From Chinchilla lanigera (lineage: Eukaryota > Chordata > Mammalia > Rodentia > Chinchillidae), in assembly GCF_000276665.1 (NCBI RefSeq), contig NW_004955435.1, positions 573,658 through 637,657 of the forward strand: a stretch of DNA of 64,000 nucleotides, in the 5' to 3' direction. Each line of letters starts with the position of its first letter. Positions within the stretch are counted from its first letter, which is position 1. The translations under genes and the position numbers were made by a program. Below are positions 42,694 to 53,600 of this stretch, one piece after another. The notes beneath the pieces were generated by a model, which ran no database searches, was not told where the DNA came from, and saw only the letters and a list, made by a program, of their open reading frames with translations.

Positions 42694-45350
42694 TTGATGA
42701 CAGCAGCTAACTGCTATGGAGGAGTGCAATTTTTACCCATAGTGTAGTCTCCTAAGTGAGGTCAACTTTGCACAGATTCCCTGTGTGTCTGAGGCTCTTC
42801 CAGAAAACTGTAGAAACTTCTGTAGCCTCAGAAAATGGCTGAGTTCTATGGGCCTGGGAAGGCAGACATCTTCTCCTATAGCAACAGTGCTTAGTGTGCT
42901 CACTTAGGGCTACTTCTCACTATTATTGTAAGAACACAAACCCATTTTTAATTGGTCATAGTTTTGCTGAAAGATTAGCTGTGAGATTGAATTTTTCAAA
43001 ATTTATGTGCTAGTTACTGCTAATGTGCAGCATCTGAGGAAGATCAGGGTCATTTGTAATGACTTCATTTGATTCGTAGAGATGAATTACAGCATTTTTT
43101 TCCTGTGCTGAGAAACTAGCTATTTTCTCATAAATTTCTACCAATGTTTTACAAAGTTTAACCTTCATTTTAAGCCTAGAGAGAGTATAAATCTGAGCAG
43201 TGAGGTATGGGTGATGGTAGCTGTGTCACAGCAAGGTCTTACTGAAATAAAGCCTAGGAGGAGACCTCAGGGAGAGGATGACAAGTGTGCCCCTGAATAA
43301 TTTTTTAATGAATCAATGTCCAAGGATCACTTACTTATTAATTTTTATTTGCAGTACTTTGCAAATACATGACATTTAACATAATTAGTTGAATTGAGTT
43401 GCATTTATATAAAGAATGAGATGTGACCTTAAACAATTTAAGGTTTAAAGAACAATCTAAAGTTTTAAGAACAAAATATTTTATGTTTCAGTGTTTTGTG
43501 CAAGGAGGGAGGCCAGGACTAGCCCAAGGGTAGTTGTCTTATTTCTTAGCTTCCCATTTTTTTCTATAAATTCCACCCCACCTATACTTCTAGTCAATAG
43601 AATTCATATATTGTACCTTATTTTTGGCATATTTTACTCAGACTGATGCCTCAGTTTCTTTTTAGTAGCTTCTGATCCTGTTCTGAGAATCTTAAACAAC
43701 CCCCAAAGACTTGTTCAGTCCCTAGAGAGGGGCTGTTACTGCAAAGTAGTGGTAATATTCCACACCATAACTTAAACATTGTCCGCTGTACAATTTGATT
43801 ACTAGTTAATTATGGTTCTGTGTAATTTGATCAGAACCTCTAGAATTAAATCATTTTTTATTAAAAATTATAAAATTTGATTATTCCAAGAAAAGATTAT
43901 TAGAGTGCCAATCAGGTGGTTAGAAAAAAATTGTCATCAAATAGTGAAACTAATCTTATCAACTAATTGGGAAACAGCCAGACAGACGTAGCAGTCTAGG
44001 AGTGCTCTCAGAGGGGGCTCCAGAGAGCAGGAAGCCAGCGAAAACCTTTCAAACGGTTCTGTGGGCTACACTCTCAGCTTAGAGGTCTGCAATAAAACCT
44101 GGCTACCTACTTAGTGTGGGCAGGTCTTAGAAATGTGATCTGCAGTAAAATAAAACCTAGACACAACCACTCTTACTTTAGTTCATTCAATAATATTATT
44201 TATTTACTTATTTGTGTATGCATCCTTTTATTTATTTTTGGTGGCAAGCAGAGTCGGGGGGTGGGGGGAAGCTAGGTCATTCCTGAAAGGTTTTCTGCAA
44301 TTAAATCCGATAGTGAAAATGAAATCACTTTTCTGCTAGTATTTGGGCAACCAGCCCATCCATTCCTTTTCTTCTTTTATGTTCTACTACCATATGTCAG
44401 ATTACAGGTTAGAGTTGATGTCATTCATTTGGAGTGCAGTGAGAGGAAATAGCATTGGAGGACTCTATCAGGGAGGTTTTAAAATTGTTTTTAAGGAGCT
44501 CTGTGTCACCTGACTCTGGGTTGATGAGGTAAGAATTGGAGAAAGAGCTGACTACTAGTCCTGCTCAGCAGGTTTAGTTGCCTTGGTCCCTTATCCCGGG
44601 CAACTCCATGTTGAGATGACAAGATTGAGAATCTACCTACTGTCTTCACAAACTATAATTAAATTGGGGACATTTAAGTACGTATTACACATTATTAAAT
44701 AAGTGAGGAATGCCATATGGAGGTTTACAAAAGTAATGAGGAAGTCTCTAGCTACTAAATAATACACTTAAGCACTTAATTTAATATGCTGGGTTCAATT
44801 TCCTTATGGGATTTTTAGACTTACCCAGTTTGCTTATTTGCTACCATATTAGTTTTGCTTTTTTCTTTGGTTATTTTTTCTCAGGAAAAAATGCATGTCA
44901 GATAAAGGCCCTTATTAAATTAAATTAATTCAATTCAGGGAGATATTTTCTATTATATGGTAAGACTTTACAAGTTTCTCCAAACTCTCAGAAATAATGT
45001 ACTTTGTTTTATTCTTTGTTGATCCTTGCAAACATTTTACCTCCGGAAATATTTTTCATGGATGTAAAATGATCTTCTGTAGATTATTATTCTGAAGAAA
45101 GTGGTATTATTAGCATTGGTACTTGAGTATGTAATATTATGGCTTTTGAGTATGAGTGTCCCACTGGTCAGGTCCTGGAAATCACAAGAGTAAATATTCA
45201 CTGCCTCAGTATTGAAAGATTCCTGGAAGGATATATTAATAGCTTAAATATAGAAGAAAGATCTCTACTGAATTAGTTTTTCTGGACCCTATGACATATA
45301 GTAAGTTTGTTAAATACTAATAATATACCAATAATAGTGATAATGTTAAT
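42694..45350. other. Repeat-poor AT-rich unique sequence
   Basis: No gene and no open frame of note over 2.6 kb. 43780-43980 is rich in TAATTA, AATTAA and GATTATT motifs and could be regulatory. (TTTA)-like runs occur near 44195-44240. Confidence 0.5.
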
Positions 45351-45354
45351 AGCA

Positions 45355-45505
45355 AAGTTTTAGTATTTACTATGTGCTTTACATGCTACATGGATTATAT
45401 AATTAATCTTCAAGGTTGCCCTATAAAATAAGTGTATTACTTTTAGTTTATAGATGAAATGTGACTTGAAGAAGTTAAATGATTAGCCAAGATCATGCAC
45501 TTTCT
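45355..45505 (-). repeat. MIR SINE
   Basis: 'tttactatgtgctttacatg', 'attaatcttcaaggttgccc', 'gtttatagatgaaatgtgac' and 'aagttaaatgattagccaag' match the reverse MIR order. Confidence 0.8.
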
Positions 45506-45509
45506 TTCT

Positions 45510-45645
45510 TTTTCCTTTTTTTTTCTTAAAAGACAGAGTCTCACTATGTAGTTCAGGCTAACTTTGAACTCTTGATGATTCTCCTCATTTTCCCAAGTGC
45601 TGCGATTACAGGGATGCACCAGCCATACCTGACTAAGTGGTGATT
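45510..45645 (-). mobile_element. B1-type SINE, diverged
   Basis: 'agacagagtctcactatgta', 'gttcaggctaactttgaact' and 'caagtgctgcgattacaggg' are B1 in reverse. The head and tail are shortened. Confidence 0.88.
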
Positions 45646-46250
45646 ATGCCAAGGTAGAGCGGATCTAGAACTGGGAGCTATTTTGTGGGTTGGGGGCATC
45701 AATTTTTAGATGATTAGTACCGCATGCATTGGCTCAGACACCTAAATGTAAAGATTTTCTTTCATCCCCACTTCATCTGTTGCTTCTAAACCCTCCCAAC
45801 CAGGTAGACTGTGTTACTACTTTATTTATGATCTTCTGGAGTTTGCCTTTAACACATGTATGAACAAGCGTGAATCTATTCCTCATTTAAGACACCAATT
45901 ACAGGTTTTATTTACAATAGACTGCATGCTTTTCTGCGTCCTAGAGCCTGAAACCTCACATGCCTCACTAATTCCCCTTTTCACAACGGGCTCTAAACAG
46001 AATGACTTGCGTATCTGTTTGCCTTGACTAATCACTCTGACTAGGTGGTTTAGCATAGCAAGAAAGGAAAGCCCCACGGGCCGTGTCTGTAGCGGCATCC
46101 TCAAAGGAGGCTGTTCCTCCTAATGTCTGTTCCGTGTGCAACTATCTTACGGTAGACTGGTTCCTCTGCCGGGGTTGAGGCTTTGCTTTGGTCTAAAATA
46201 GGTGAGGAGCATCATGTATTCATGAGGTGGGCACAGATGTAGTGTATGTG
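45646..46250. other. Unique sequence
   Basis: No recognised feature. Confidence 0.45.
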
Positions 46251-46251
46251 A

Positions 46252-46390
46252 TATATGCAATTTTTTAGAGCAATTTAGATTTACAGCAAAAGTACACTGG
46301 AGTTCCCATGTATGTCCTGTCCCCAGCATGCACATCCTCCACTACTGGTCATCCATACACTGGCACATTTGCTAGAAAATGTTGTTTTGA
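46252..46390 (-). mobile_element. Old L1M 3' UTR fragment, antisense
   Basis: 'ttagagcaatttagatttac', 'agcaaaagtacactggagtt', 'cccatgtatgtcctgtcccc' and 'ctggcacatttgctag' follow the antisense L1M phrase 'tttagatttacagaaaaatt...gagttcccatatacc'. Confidence 0.65.
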
Positions 46391-46449
46391 GGCTGGGGGA
46401 AGATTGCGTGTATAACACACTAACTCCTCAACAAGACTCCCCTTTAACT

Positions 46450-46640
46450 ACAGTGTATTACTAGTGTCTGGCGTGCTCCAGGTGCTGCAGCGAGTGAGTG
46501 CAGCCTTGAGGGGACGCACGCTCTCAGGAGCCTGCACCCCACTGGGAAGTCAGGCCACATGTGAGAGAGGACTGAGGATTTGGTCACCTGGCAGTGATAC
46601 ACCGGTAAGCAGACAGCACTGCACAATACAAGACACGTTC
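46450..46640 (+). repeat. Ancient mammalian repeat fragment, family unresolved
   Basis: 'ctccaggtgctgcagcgagt', 'ggagcctgcaccccactggg' and 'agacagcactgcacaata' resemble the mammalian 'gtgctaggtgctggggata...ctcatggagcttacattcta' repeat. Weak. Confidence 0.35.
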
Positions 46641-46934
46641 ACTATCTTAGCAATACAGGTTTTGAGGTCACATGGGGGTAGAGTGGGTTGAAACTTACCT
46701 TCCACAGGACGTCAGTGATCAGAAAGAGTCCAGCAGAGACTTCATGGAGGCCATACTTCTTCTGGTTAAGCAAGAAATTTTCCGGTTTTTCCCAAGACAC
46801 TTTAGCATCAACCACTTACATGGCAACTGTGTGCTGAAAATTCGTACAAATGGTCTCAGTCGTTTTTTAACTAGGTCTACTGTAAGCTTTGCTTGACAAT
46901 AGCTGGATTTTATTCAACATTTTGGAGCCGTGTC

Positions 46935-47110
46935 TCTGTGAGCAGAAGAGACAGCATGATGCCATGAAAAGAACCTGGGCCTTGGCGTCAGGGCCCTGAC
47001 TGCCCTTGTCCCCTGGCTGTGCACCGCCTTGCCCCTGACCACACGACCTGCCTCTCGAAGCCTCAGCCGGTCCAACGCTGAGAGCGGGTGGTTGAGGTAA
47101 CTCGCGCTGC
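46935..47110 (+). repeat. MIR SINE
   Basis: 'catgaaaagaacctgggcct', 'tggcgtcagggccctgactg', 'gtcccctggctgtgcaccgc', 'ttgcccctgaccacacgacc' and 'ctcgaagcctcagccgg' follow the plus MIR order with substitutions. Confidence 0.65.
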
Positions 47111-48760
47111 CTAGCGTTTATACACACATTTTGTTTCATAAGGACCACGTGACCAGTTTCATTGAAAGGTTGGAGAAATCAGACTCTGCTTTAGAGGGCA
47201 GGACGGACAAATCAGACCCACAGGAAACATAATAAAATACAGAAGATAAACATCTCATAACTGCGGGCAACCCGACCTCCAGTTAGTCTAAGCGATTTGG
47301 GATTTGACTAAGCAGCTGAGTGCTGTGAAGGTGAGGAAGGAAGAACTCACCAGTGGGTCTGACCCTGCGCTTGCGGCTCCAGGCTAAACGGCCACTCAGA
47401 AACACCTTGGGCATTCAGCCAGGAGGGGCTTACGCGCCCGTCTCACTCCCGAAGGTGCCCGTTAAACGCCCGGAGCAGCGTGTCCACACCTTGGGCACTG
47501 CGGGCTTGCCGAGGAGCATTCCAGCGGGAAGTAACGCCCACACTGGCCTCCCTGCGGCCGTCCTTTGGCAGACTGGCGGCAGGCTTGGTTCCTCGATTGC
47601 TACCTCCGGAGAAGGACGCTGGTTGAGCGGACAGCCGCCAGACTGCCAGCCAGGCTTATGCACACTCGGGAACATTTTATTCACACGCTGCTTCCAGGGC
47701 AGCCCATCTTCTGAAGAGCCTTCTGCCATTAGTTTTGGAGAGAGGATTTCATTCCACCCTGCAGTCCCATTTTTGACTTGTGGCCTTAAGAGGGTTATTA
47801 CTTCATTGGCGAAAGAGCGCTAAAATTTTATGACAGGCCATATGGAACTGACAAACTACAGAGGTGGCCCCTCTGCCCGGCGTCGTTAGGGCTGCGTGTC
47901 ACCTGTCTCCTGCCTTCCGCCACTCTCCTGGCCTCTGGATGGGGCCTGTACCAGTGGTCTGAGTTCATATTGTTTTGGCTCCTAAACACGGCAGTTTTCC
48001 TGCGAAGGCAGTTGTGGTGGCGCACTTTTTCCCTCTTTCCAATTTCCTAGTCACCTCCACACATGGAGCTGAAACGGGCTCTTTCTACCTGCTGTGTGCA
48101 TGGGACCTCTACACCTGTTCAGTCGTGAAACCACTAATGAGGCCTCTCCTGTCCTATTCGGGATTTTGACGGAATATGAAATCTCATTACCCAGAGTCAA
48201 TGAGTGACATCTGCTCCCCATCCCCCTCCTGAAGTCATCGCTCCAGCCTCTCAGTGCTGTGAAAAAGATGCCGCTTGGAGAGAAAATTAGTGTCCAGAAA
48301 GCAAGGCGGCCTCCCTTGCCCAGACAGGGCTGTCGCTGAGTTTTTCAACATTCTGGTCCTATTTGGACCTTCATCCCAAAAGATTTGGCATAAAAGGAAA
48401 CCTCATTATGTGTCTTTTAAAAAAATTAAACCTTAGAAATACGGGATTTTATTGAAAAGGAAGATAAGAAAGACCTTAAGCTGAAAACATTAAGATAACA
48501 AAAACTTGGTACTAAAATGGATATGAGTAAAAAGGCTATTTATATAGCTCAGTCTATCTCAAATTATTTCTTTTAGCAAAGGGCATATAAATGAATGCAC
48601 ATGAATATTATAAATTAATATATCCCATGAAATTTTTGTTTGGGGAGTATTTATGCATAGTGATATATATGTAATGGAAAACATATAAAATGCAGCACAA
48701 TTAACTCATCTCAAAGATTTTTTATTCACTCACATATGAAAGTGTTCACTACATAAACAT
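47111..48760. other. Unique sequence with a CpG-richer core
   Basis: 47355-47660 has many CpGs for this window and a 156-codon plus frame (47353-47823) overlapped by a minus frame. No domain is recognised and no TATA/Inr arrangement is evident. 48130-48270 ('cactaatgaggcctctcctg', 'gaaatctcattacccagagt') contains paired homeodomain-like sites. It could be a small regulatory CpG patch, but I cannot show it. Confidence 0.4.
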
Positions 48761-48764
48761 TTAT

Positions 48765-48895
48765 TAAATGTTCAATAAGTATTGGGCACTGTAATTGCTA
48801 CTGTAGATACAAAGATGGACAAATTCAATGTTTAGAAGAAAAAAATAAGAAAGTAAGTAATGACAAGCCATATGGTAAGTCTCAGAACAAGTGGG
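48765..48895 (+). repeat. Ancient mammalian repeat fragment, family unresolved
   Basis: 'tttattaaatgttcaataag', 'attgggcactgtaattgcta' and 'gatacaaagatggacaaa' resemble the same class as 19741-19870. Confidence 0.45.
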
Positions 48896-49734
48896 ATCAT
48901 CTTTCCTTGGACGTGAAGGCCTCAGAAGAGAGGAAGTGCTACCAGGATCTTAGGGTGGGCAGGAAGGTGCTGGCAGGATCCTGGCTGCTGCTTCTACAGC
49001 CTTTTGTTCTTCTGTTCAACTTTGGACTTGTTTGGTGCACACCTGTCACCCTGGCATCTCTCACCGGGGCTCTTCCGGGTTATACCGCTGTCTCTTGGTT
49101 CCTATATCAACCTTTCTTTATTTATATCTTTGTTCTACTGGAGTAGCTTCTTAAGAAAATTCATGCAAAGGTTATCTTTCTTTTCTTCTTTTCAGACTTC
49201 CTCTAACCATTATTCTGTGTTCCCATTGCATTTGTCTCTTTCACTCAAGCAATCATTTCTTATGATCTTTTTGCAGTACGTGTTCCTAAAGAACATACAT
49301 ATTTTGGTTTGCATATATTTTCCTTTTTTTAAATTTAAGTAAATGCTGTGTGGATTGGTCTGATCATTCTCCTCTTTCCTCTCCAATTCATTTCCTGCAT
49401 TTTTGTTGCTCTGTTTTGTTTCACACTTAAAGTGAAGACATCCCTCAAGCTGCGTTTTCCACAGATGCCTGACTGCTGGTTAGGCTTGGCCAAGGGGAGG
49501 CTCTGGTGTTAGTTTCAGAAGCGGGAGGAAGGGGGAGGTTAGTCTCTCTACTTTAGCTTCTGTTTTGGTGGCCCTAAGTCGTGTGGTATAGCCCGTGCTG
49601 TATCCCCGCCACATTTACCCCAACCCTTCTTTCAGTTATGTAGCCCCAGACAGCCTCCAGTTCCCCATTTCACAAAAAAGCTTTAATGAGGCACGTTGTA
49701 TGTGTTTCAAAAGATCCTGTTACACTTTAGATCT
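48896..49734. other. Unique sequence
   Basis: No gene. A 112-codon plus frame (49004-49342) is Phe/Leu/Ser-rich without motifs. Confidence 0.5.
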
Positions 49735-50094
49735 AAATTCTCTCCTGAAGGCCTCCGGTGTTTGGCAGGTGACTGGATCTCTGGGGTGCTATACTCATCA
49801 GTAATTCATCCACTGATGAGCTCAGTAGCTGAAGGTGCTATTAGAAGTGGGCCCTGGCTGGAAGTGGTCCCTGGGGTGTGGTCTAGAAGGGTGTGCTCTC
49901 CCCAGCTCCTCCTTCTCGCTCTGTGCCCTGGCTGCCGTGAGGTGGAGAGCTGTTAGGTAGTGCGTCTTTCTACTGTGACATTCTTCCCTGGAGCTAACCG
50001 GTGGTGGACTGCTTCCTCTGAACACCTTGAGCCAAAGCGAATCTCTTCTTTAAGTGGCAGGGTTGGCTATTTTGTCCCAGTGATGGGAAAGTGA
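49735..50094 (+). mobile_element. Rodent MT/ORR1-type MaLR LTR, plus strand
   Basis: 'ttggcaggtgactggatctc', 'gtgccctggctgccgtgagg' and the diagnostic end ACCTTGAGCCAAAGCGAATC, 'tctttaagtggcaggg', TTTTGTCCCAGTGATGGGAA, 'aagtgagca' mark a rodent MaLR LTR. The start is approximate. Confidence 0.8.
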
Positions 50095-50926
50095 GCAGTG
50101 TATTTGTGTAGGAATTATTTGGGGATATGGATGTAGTAGTGGAACTGTTGGATCATGCATATACTCATTTTGCTTACCAGAATGTTCTTCAGTGGCTACC
50201 TTAATCTGTTTTTCCACTAACTTTATAATTTTTGCCAGTATAGTAGACATAAAACAACTCTTTGATATTTCATTTTGGATTTCTCTGTGTTCTAATTACT
50301 AAAAACTGTTTCTTCATATATTTACTGATCTTTTGGGCTTATTGTTCTGTAAAGTCCCTATTTTTATCTTTTGTCCATTTTTCTACGGAGGCTACAGTCT
50401 TTTTCATTTTTCAGGAGTCCCTTATGTGTTTTAAGTAGTGATGGGGTTAAGGCATACATACACAATATATTATCTCAGTCTTTCATTGCCATATGAGGTT
50501 AAAATGAAGTAAAAATTTTTATATAATCAAATTATGAACATATTTTTAGGTCTATGGTGTATATTTTGTAGCTTTTAAATAAAATTCCTAAATTCATTTC
50601 TACCTTCCAGGATATGAAGATATCTTTCATAGTTCTTCCGATTAAGTTTATGGCTTTCTTTTCATTTTAACATCTTTAATTTATCTGGAGAATACCTTCT
50701 TGGGGTTTTAGGTAGGGATCAGCAATAGTTTACTTTAGAATGAGGCACTTTGCAACACCATTTATTGAATCAATGGATTTGAATATGCTTTCTTTTCTGT
50801 ATAATTAGTCTATTAGTCTTCTTTTTCACTAAAACAGCACAACTTGGATTACTGTATTTTCACAGTGTTCTTCAATAGCTGGTAGGGAAAGCTCCTGACC
50901 CCACCATGTCTCTAAGGCCATCTTTG

Positions 50927-50928
<2 letters not shown>
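50095..50928 (-). mobile_element. L1M-type LINE 3' part, antisense
   Basis: 'gtagtggaactgttggatca', 'ccagaatgttcttcagtggc', 'tttatcttttgtccattttt', 'ctggagaataccttcttggg', 'gtagggatcagcaatagttt' and 'tttgcaacaccatttattg' follow the antisense L1M 3' end through the ORF2 C-terminal region. Strongly decayed. Confidence 0.82.

Positions 50929-50963
<35 letters not shown>
50929..50963. repeat. (ATT)n microsatellite
   Basis: About eleven ATT units at the tail end of the adjoining B1, where A-tails often seed such repeats. Confidence 0.93.
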
Positions 50964-50964
<1 letters not shown>

Positions 50965-51117
50965 TTGGTCTATTTGAGACAGGGTCTCACTATGCAGTTC
51001 AGGCTGGCCTTGAGCTCACTTTGTAGCCCAGGCTGGTCTTGAACTCAGAACTCTCAATGATCCTCCTGCCTCAGCCTCGAGAGTGCTGGGATTACAGGTG
51101 TACCATTATGCACGGCT
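50964..51117 (-). mobile_element. B1-type SINE
   Basis: 'ctatttgagacagggtctca', 'gttcaggctggccttgagct', 'cactttgtagcccaggctgg' and 'gagtgctgggattacagg' are a well-preserved B1 in reverse. Confidence 0.95.
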
Positions 51118-51900
51118 ACCTAACTTTGTTTTTGAACATTTTTTTTTTCTTATGAATGTTGTATTTATCAAGGTCCCCATAAAAATTCAAACTGACATTT
51201 TGCTTGGAATTATATTTTTAAAAGATATGCTTTTTGAGTTTTTATATGCCTAAAATGTCTTTCTCCTCATGATTAATTGATAATTTCAATGAGTATGGAA
51301 TTGTGTGGAAAATTATGTTCCCTGAGAACTCAGAAATCAGTGGCCCATTTTCTTGTAGTATCATTTGTGCTGTTTGCAAGTAACTTGCATTTCTCCCTGG
51401 AAGCTTTTAAGTTTTTGTTGTACTCAAGGTTTTGATATTCTGCAACAATGTGTTCAACTTTGGGAGTTTTTCTTTCTTTTTTTTTTAAAGTTATTATCCT
51501 AGGCATTTTGTTTGTACTTTAAACTTGTGTTTCTTTATCTCCAGGAAATTTTCTTGAATTATTTCTTTAATTATTAGTGGGGTTTTTTTGGTATTTGGAA
51601 TTTTTTTAAGGAGATGGTGAATTTCTTTCCTTTTCTCATGTCTTTGCTTCTTTGTTATAATTCTAGGATATTCCACTGATTTTGTTTTATGTCTTCTTTT
51701 AAGTATTTTATTTCAGTGATATAAAATGAAGTGATTTTTATATTTTCAGTATCTTCATTTCCAGTTTTTTCTAAATAATCCATTTCATACCACAGTGATT
51801 TGGTTTGATGAATGCAATAACTTTATTTACTTTTTCTATGTACATTAGATCTTTTTAAAAAATCTTTTTTTCCCATTTCCTTATTTTGAGGTCAGTTTTT
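51118..51900 (-). mobile_element. Probable old LINE, antisense
   Basis: T-rich text with phrases such as 'gaatttctttccttttctca' and 'ttaagtattttatttcagtg' resembles the antisense 5' side of L1M/HAL1-type LINEs, as at 36650-37140. The match is loose. 51185-51250 may still belong to the L1M interrupted by the B1. Confidence 0.4.
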
Positions 51901-52932
51901 ATATCTCTTCTTTGTAATATTTATAATCCTCCTGCTTCTGGTTATCAGTAGTTATCTCTTTATATCTAAGAAAGTAGGATTGGATACTTGCATGGATTTC
52001 TTTTGCTGTTGTACAGGTAAGATTATTTCCCTTAAGGTGTCTCTGAGTAGGAATTCTAGGGGCAATTTTATATGGGGAGGGTGGGACAGGGGAAGGATGA
52101 CAGTGTTCACTTTGTATTGAGCCAGAGGGAGCCAATTTACAGGGCGTGGGTCCACAAATATTAGAATAAGAAGGTCTTTTTTAGGAACACCAGAAAACAT
52201 ACTGTAAACATTTGTTATTCACATCTGCTCAGTTTCTTTAGAGAAAAATCTGTTGGCTTTTGATGTGGGAGTTTGTGCTGTCCTGTCTTCACTGTACTTG
52301 GGAAAGGCAGGTGCTCACTTGCATTTTGATGGACATTTTGTCTTGTACATGGTTTTAGACACTCCCCAATCATGACTGTGAATAAGCTCTACTTTCGTGA
52401 AAAATAGACTTCGCTCTCAGCATAACTGGAGGAGGGTCACTTGCAAAGGGACACTTGCAGTGATATGCAGAGGAGATGGCGCGATAATTCACTGTCTTGG
52501 CAGCTACCGAACTGTTGCCGGGCTGAGACCCCAAAGGGATTAAGTGCTGAATATGTCGTTGTCGGCCTCCGTAAGTGCAGCAATGACGTGTGGTGGGTGG
52601 GCACAGCCTTATCTCAGTGACCTTGCTGCGAAGAGGCTGCCGTGCTTTTCCCTTCCATCTCCAGCAAGGGCTCTCCTTTGGCTCAGTCTAAGCAGGAGCA
52701 GAGGGCACGGGAACAAGTTGATGTGGTTTATGCCGATGATCTCTCAGGGCAGATGTCAGCATGAAGAAGGGAGAAGCTGCGGCAGAGTAGGGAAAGTTGA
52801 AAATCTCCAGCACAGGACATCCGCCTTAAGACATACCTGTAGCTACCAGTTGTTTGGAGAAAGTGTGGTGTTTGAAACTGCTTTTGCTTCGGATACACTG
52901 GTTTGTACAGAAGAAATCCAGAAGGAGCATAT
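51901..52932. other. Unique sequence
   Basis: No gene. The 168-codon plus frame at 52544-53050 runs into MLT1 sequence and has no domain. Confidence 0.5.
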
Positions 52933-52933
52933 C

Positions 52934-53228
52934 TTAGTCTACTTGGGTTTAATGAAATGCTGTAGACTGGATAATTTATACATAACAGAAATTTATTTCC
53001 TACAATTCTGCTGCAAGTCCAGGGTTGAGGTTCTAGCGGATTCTAACTGACGGATGATACCATTTCACCGTGTTCTCATATCGTGGATGGGTATTTTTTA
53101 TGAAGCATTAGTCTCATTCAGGTGGGATCCACCTCTGACCTGCTCACCTCACAAAGCTGCGCTTTCTAACACTATTGAATTGGGATCAGGTTTCAGCACA
53201 AGGATCTTGAAGAAACAAACAATCAAAC
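52934..53228 (-). mobile_element. MLT1-type MaLR LTR, minus strand
   Basis: 'cttagtctacttgggtttaa', 'atgctgtagactggataatt', 'aacagaaatttatttcctac' and 'agtctcattcaggtgggatc' are the reverse complement of MLT1. The 5' part (near 53228) abuts the next repeat. Confidence 0.85.
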
Positions 53229-53600
53229 TGTATCAGTCTTCTCACCACTAGGAGAAACTGCCCCACACCCACAACCTAGCAGGGAGGAAGTTTCCCCTTG
53301 ACTCCCGGTCTCAGACGTTTCCGCCCACGGCCACTTGGCTCCGAGGCAGACGCCGTGGTGGAAGGGTGTGATGGGGCGGTCTGCTCACCTCATGAGGGCT
53401 GGGAAGCAGCGAGCTGGAAGGAGTGCCCAGCAGGAAGGGGCAAGGAAGCAGACACAGTAGAGTCTCCAAGGCATGCTCCCACGACTCACTCAGACATGCC
53501 CAGAAATGCGCTTTGCTACTCTGCGAGGCATCTCTCAATCTACTCGGTTTTACAGTCATCATCAGCGGTCACACAGACCACAGCAGGCCTTCTAGCTTGG
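53229..53600 (-). repeat. Rodent LTR-like repeat related to 21855-22262, minus strand
   Basis: On minus it has 'ctgggcatgtctgagtgagt', a cytosine-rich middle, and the 'tcggagccaagtggccgtgg' block like CTCGGAGCCAGCAGAC of the 33455 MT LTR. It lies end to end with the MLT1 LTR. Family uncertain. Confidence 0.55.

Noticed and set aside
47353..47823. 156-codon plus open frame in CpG-richer DNA
   Set aside because: No recognised protein features. An opposite-strand frame is open over the same bases. The start lacks support.
52544..53050. 168-codon plus open frame
   Set aside because: Its last third is antisense MLT1 LTR sequence, so it cannot be a conserved gene as it stands.
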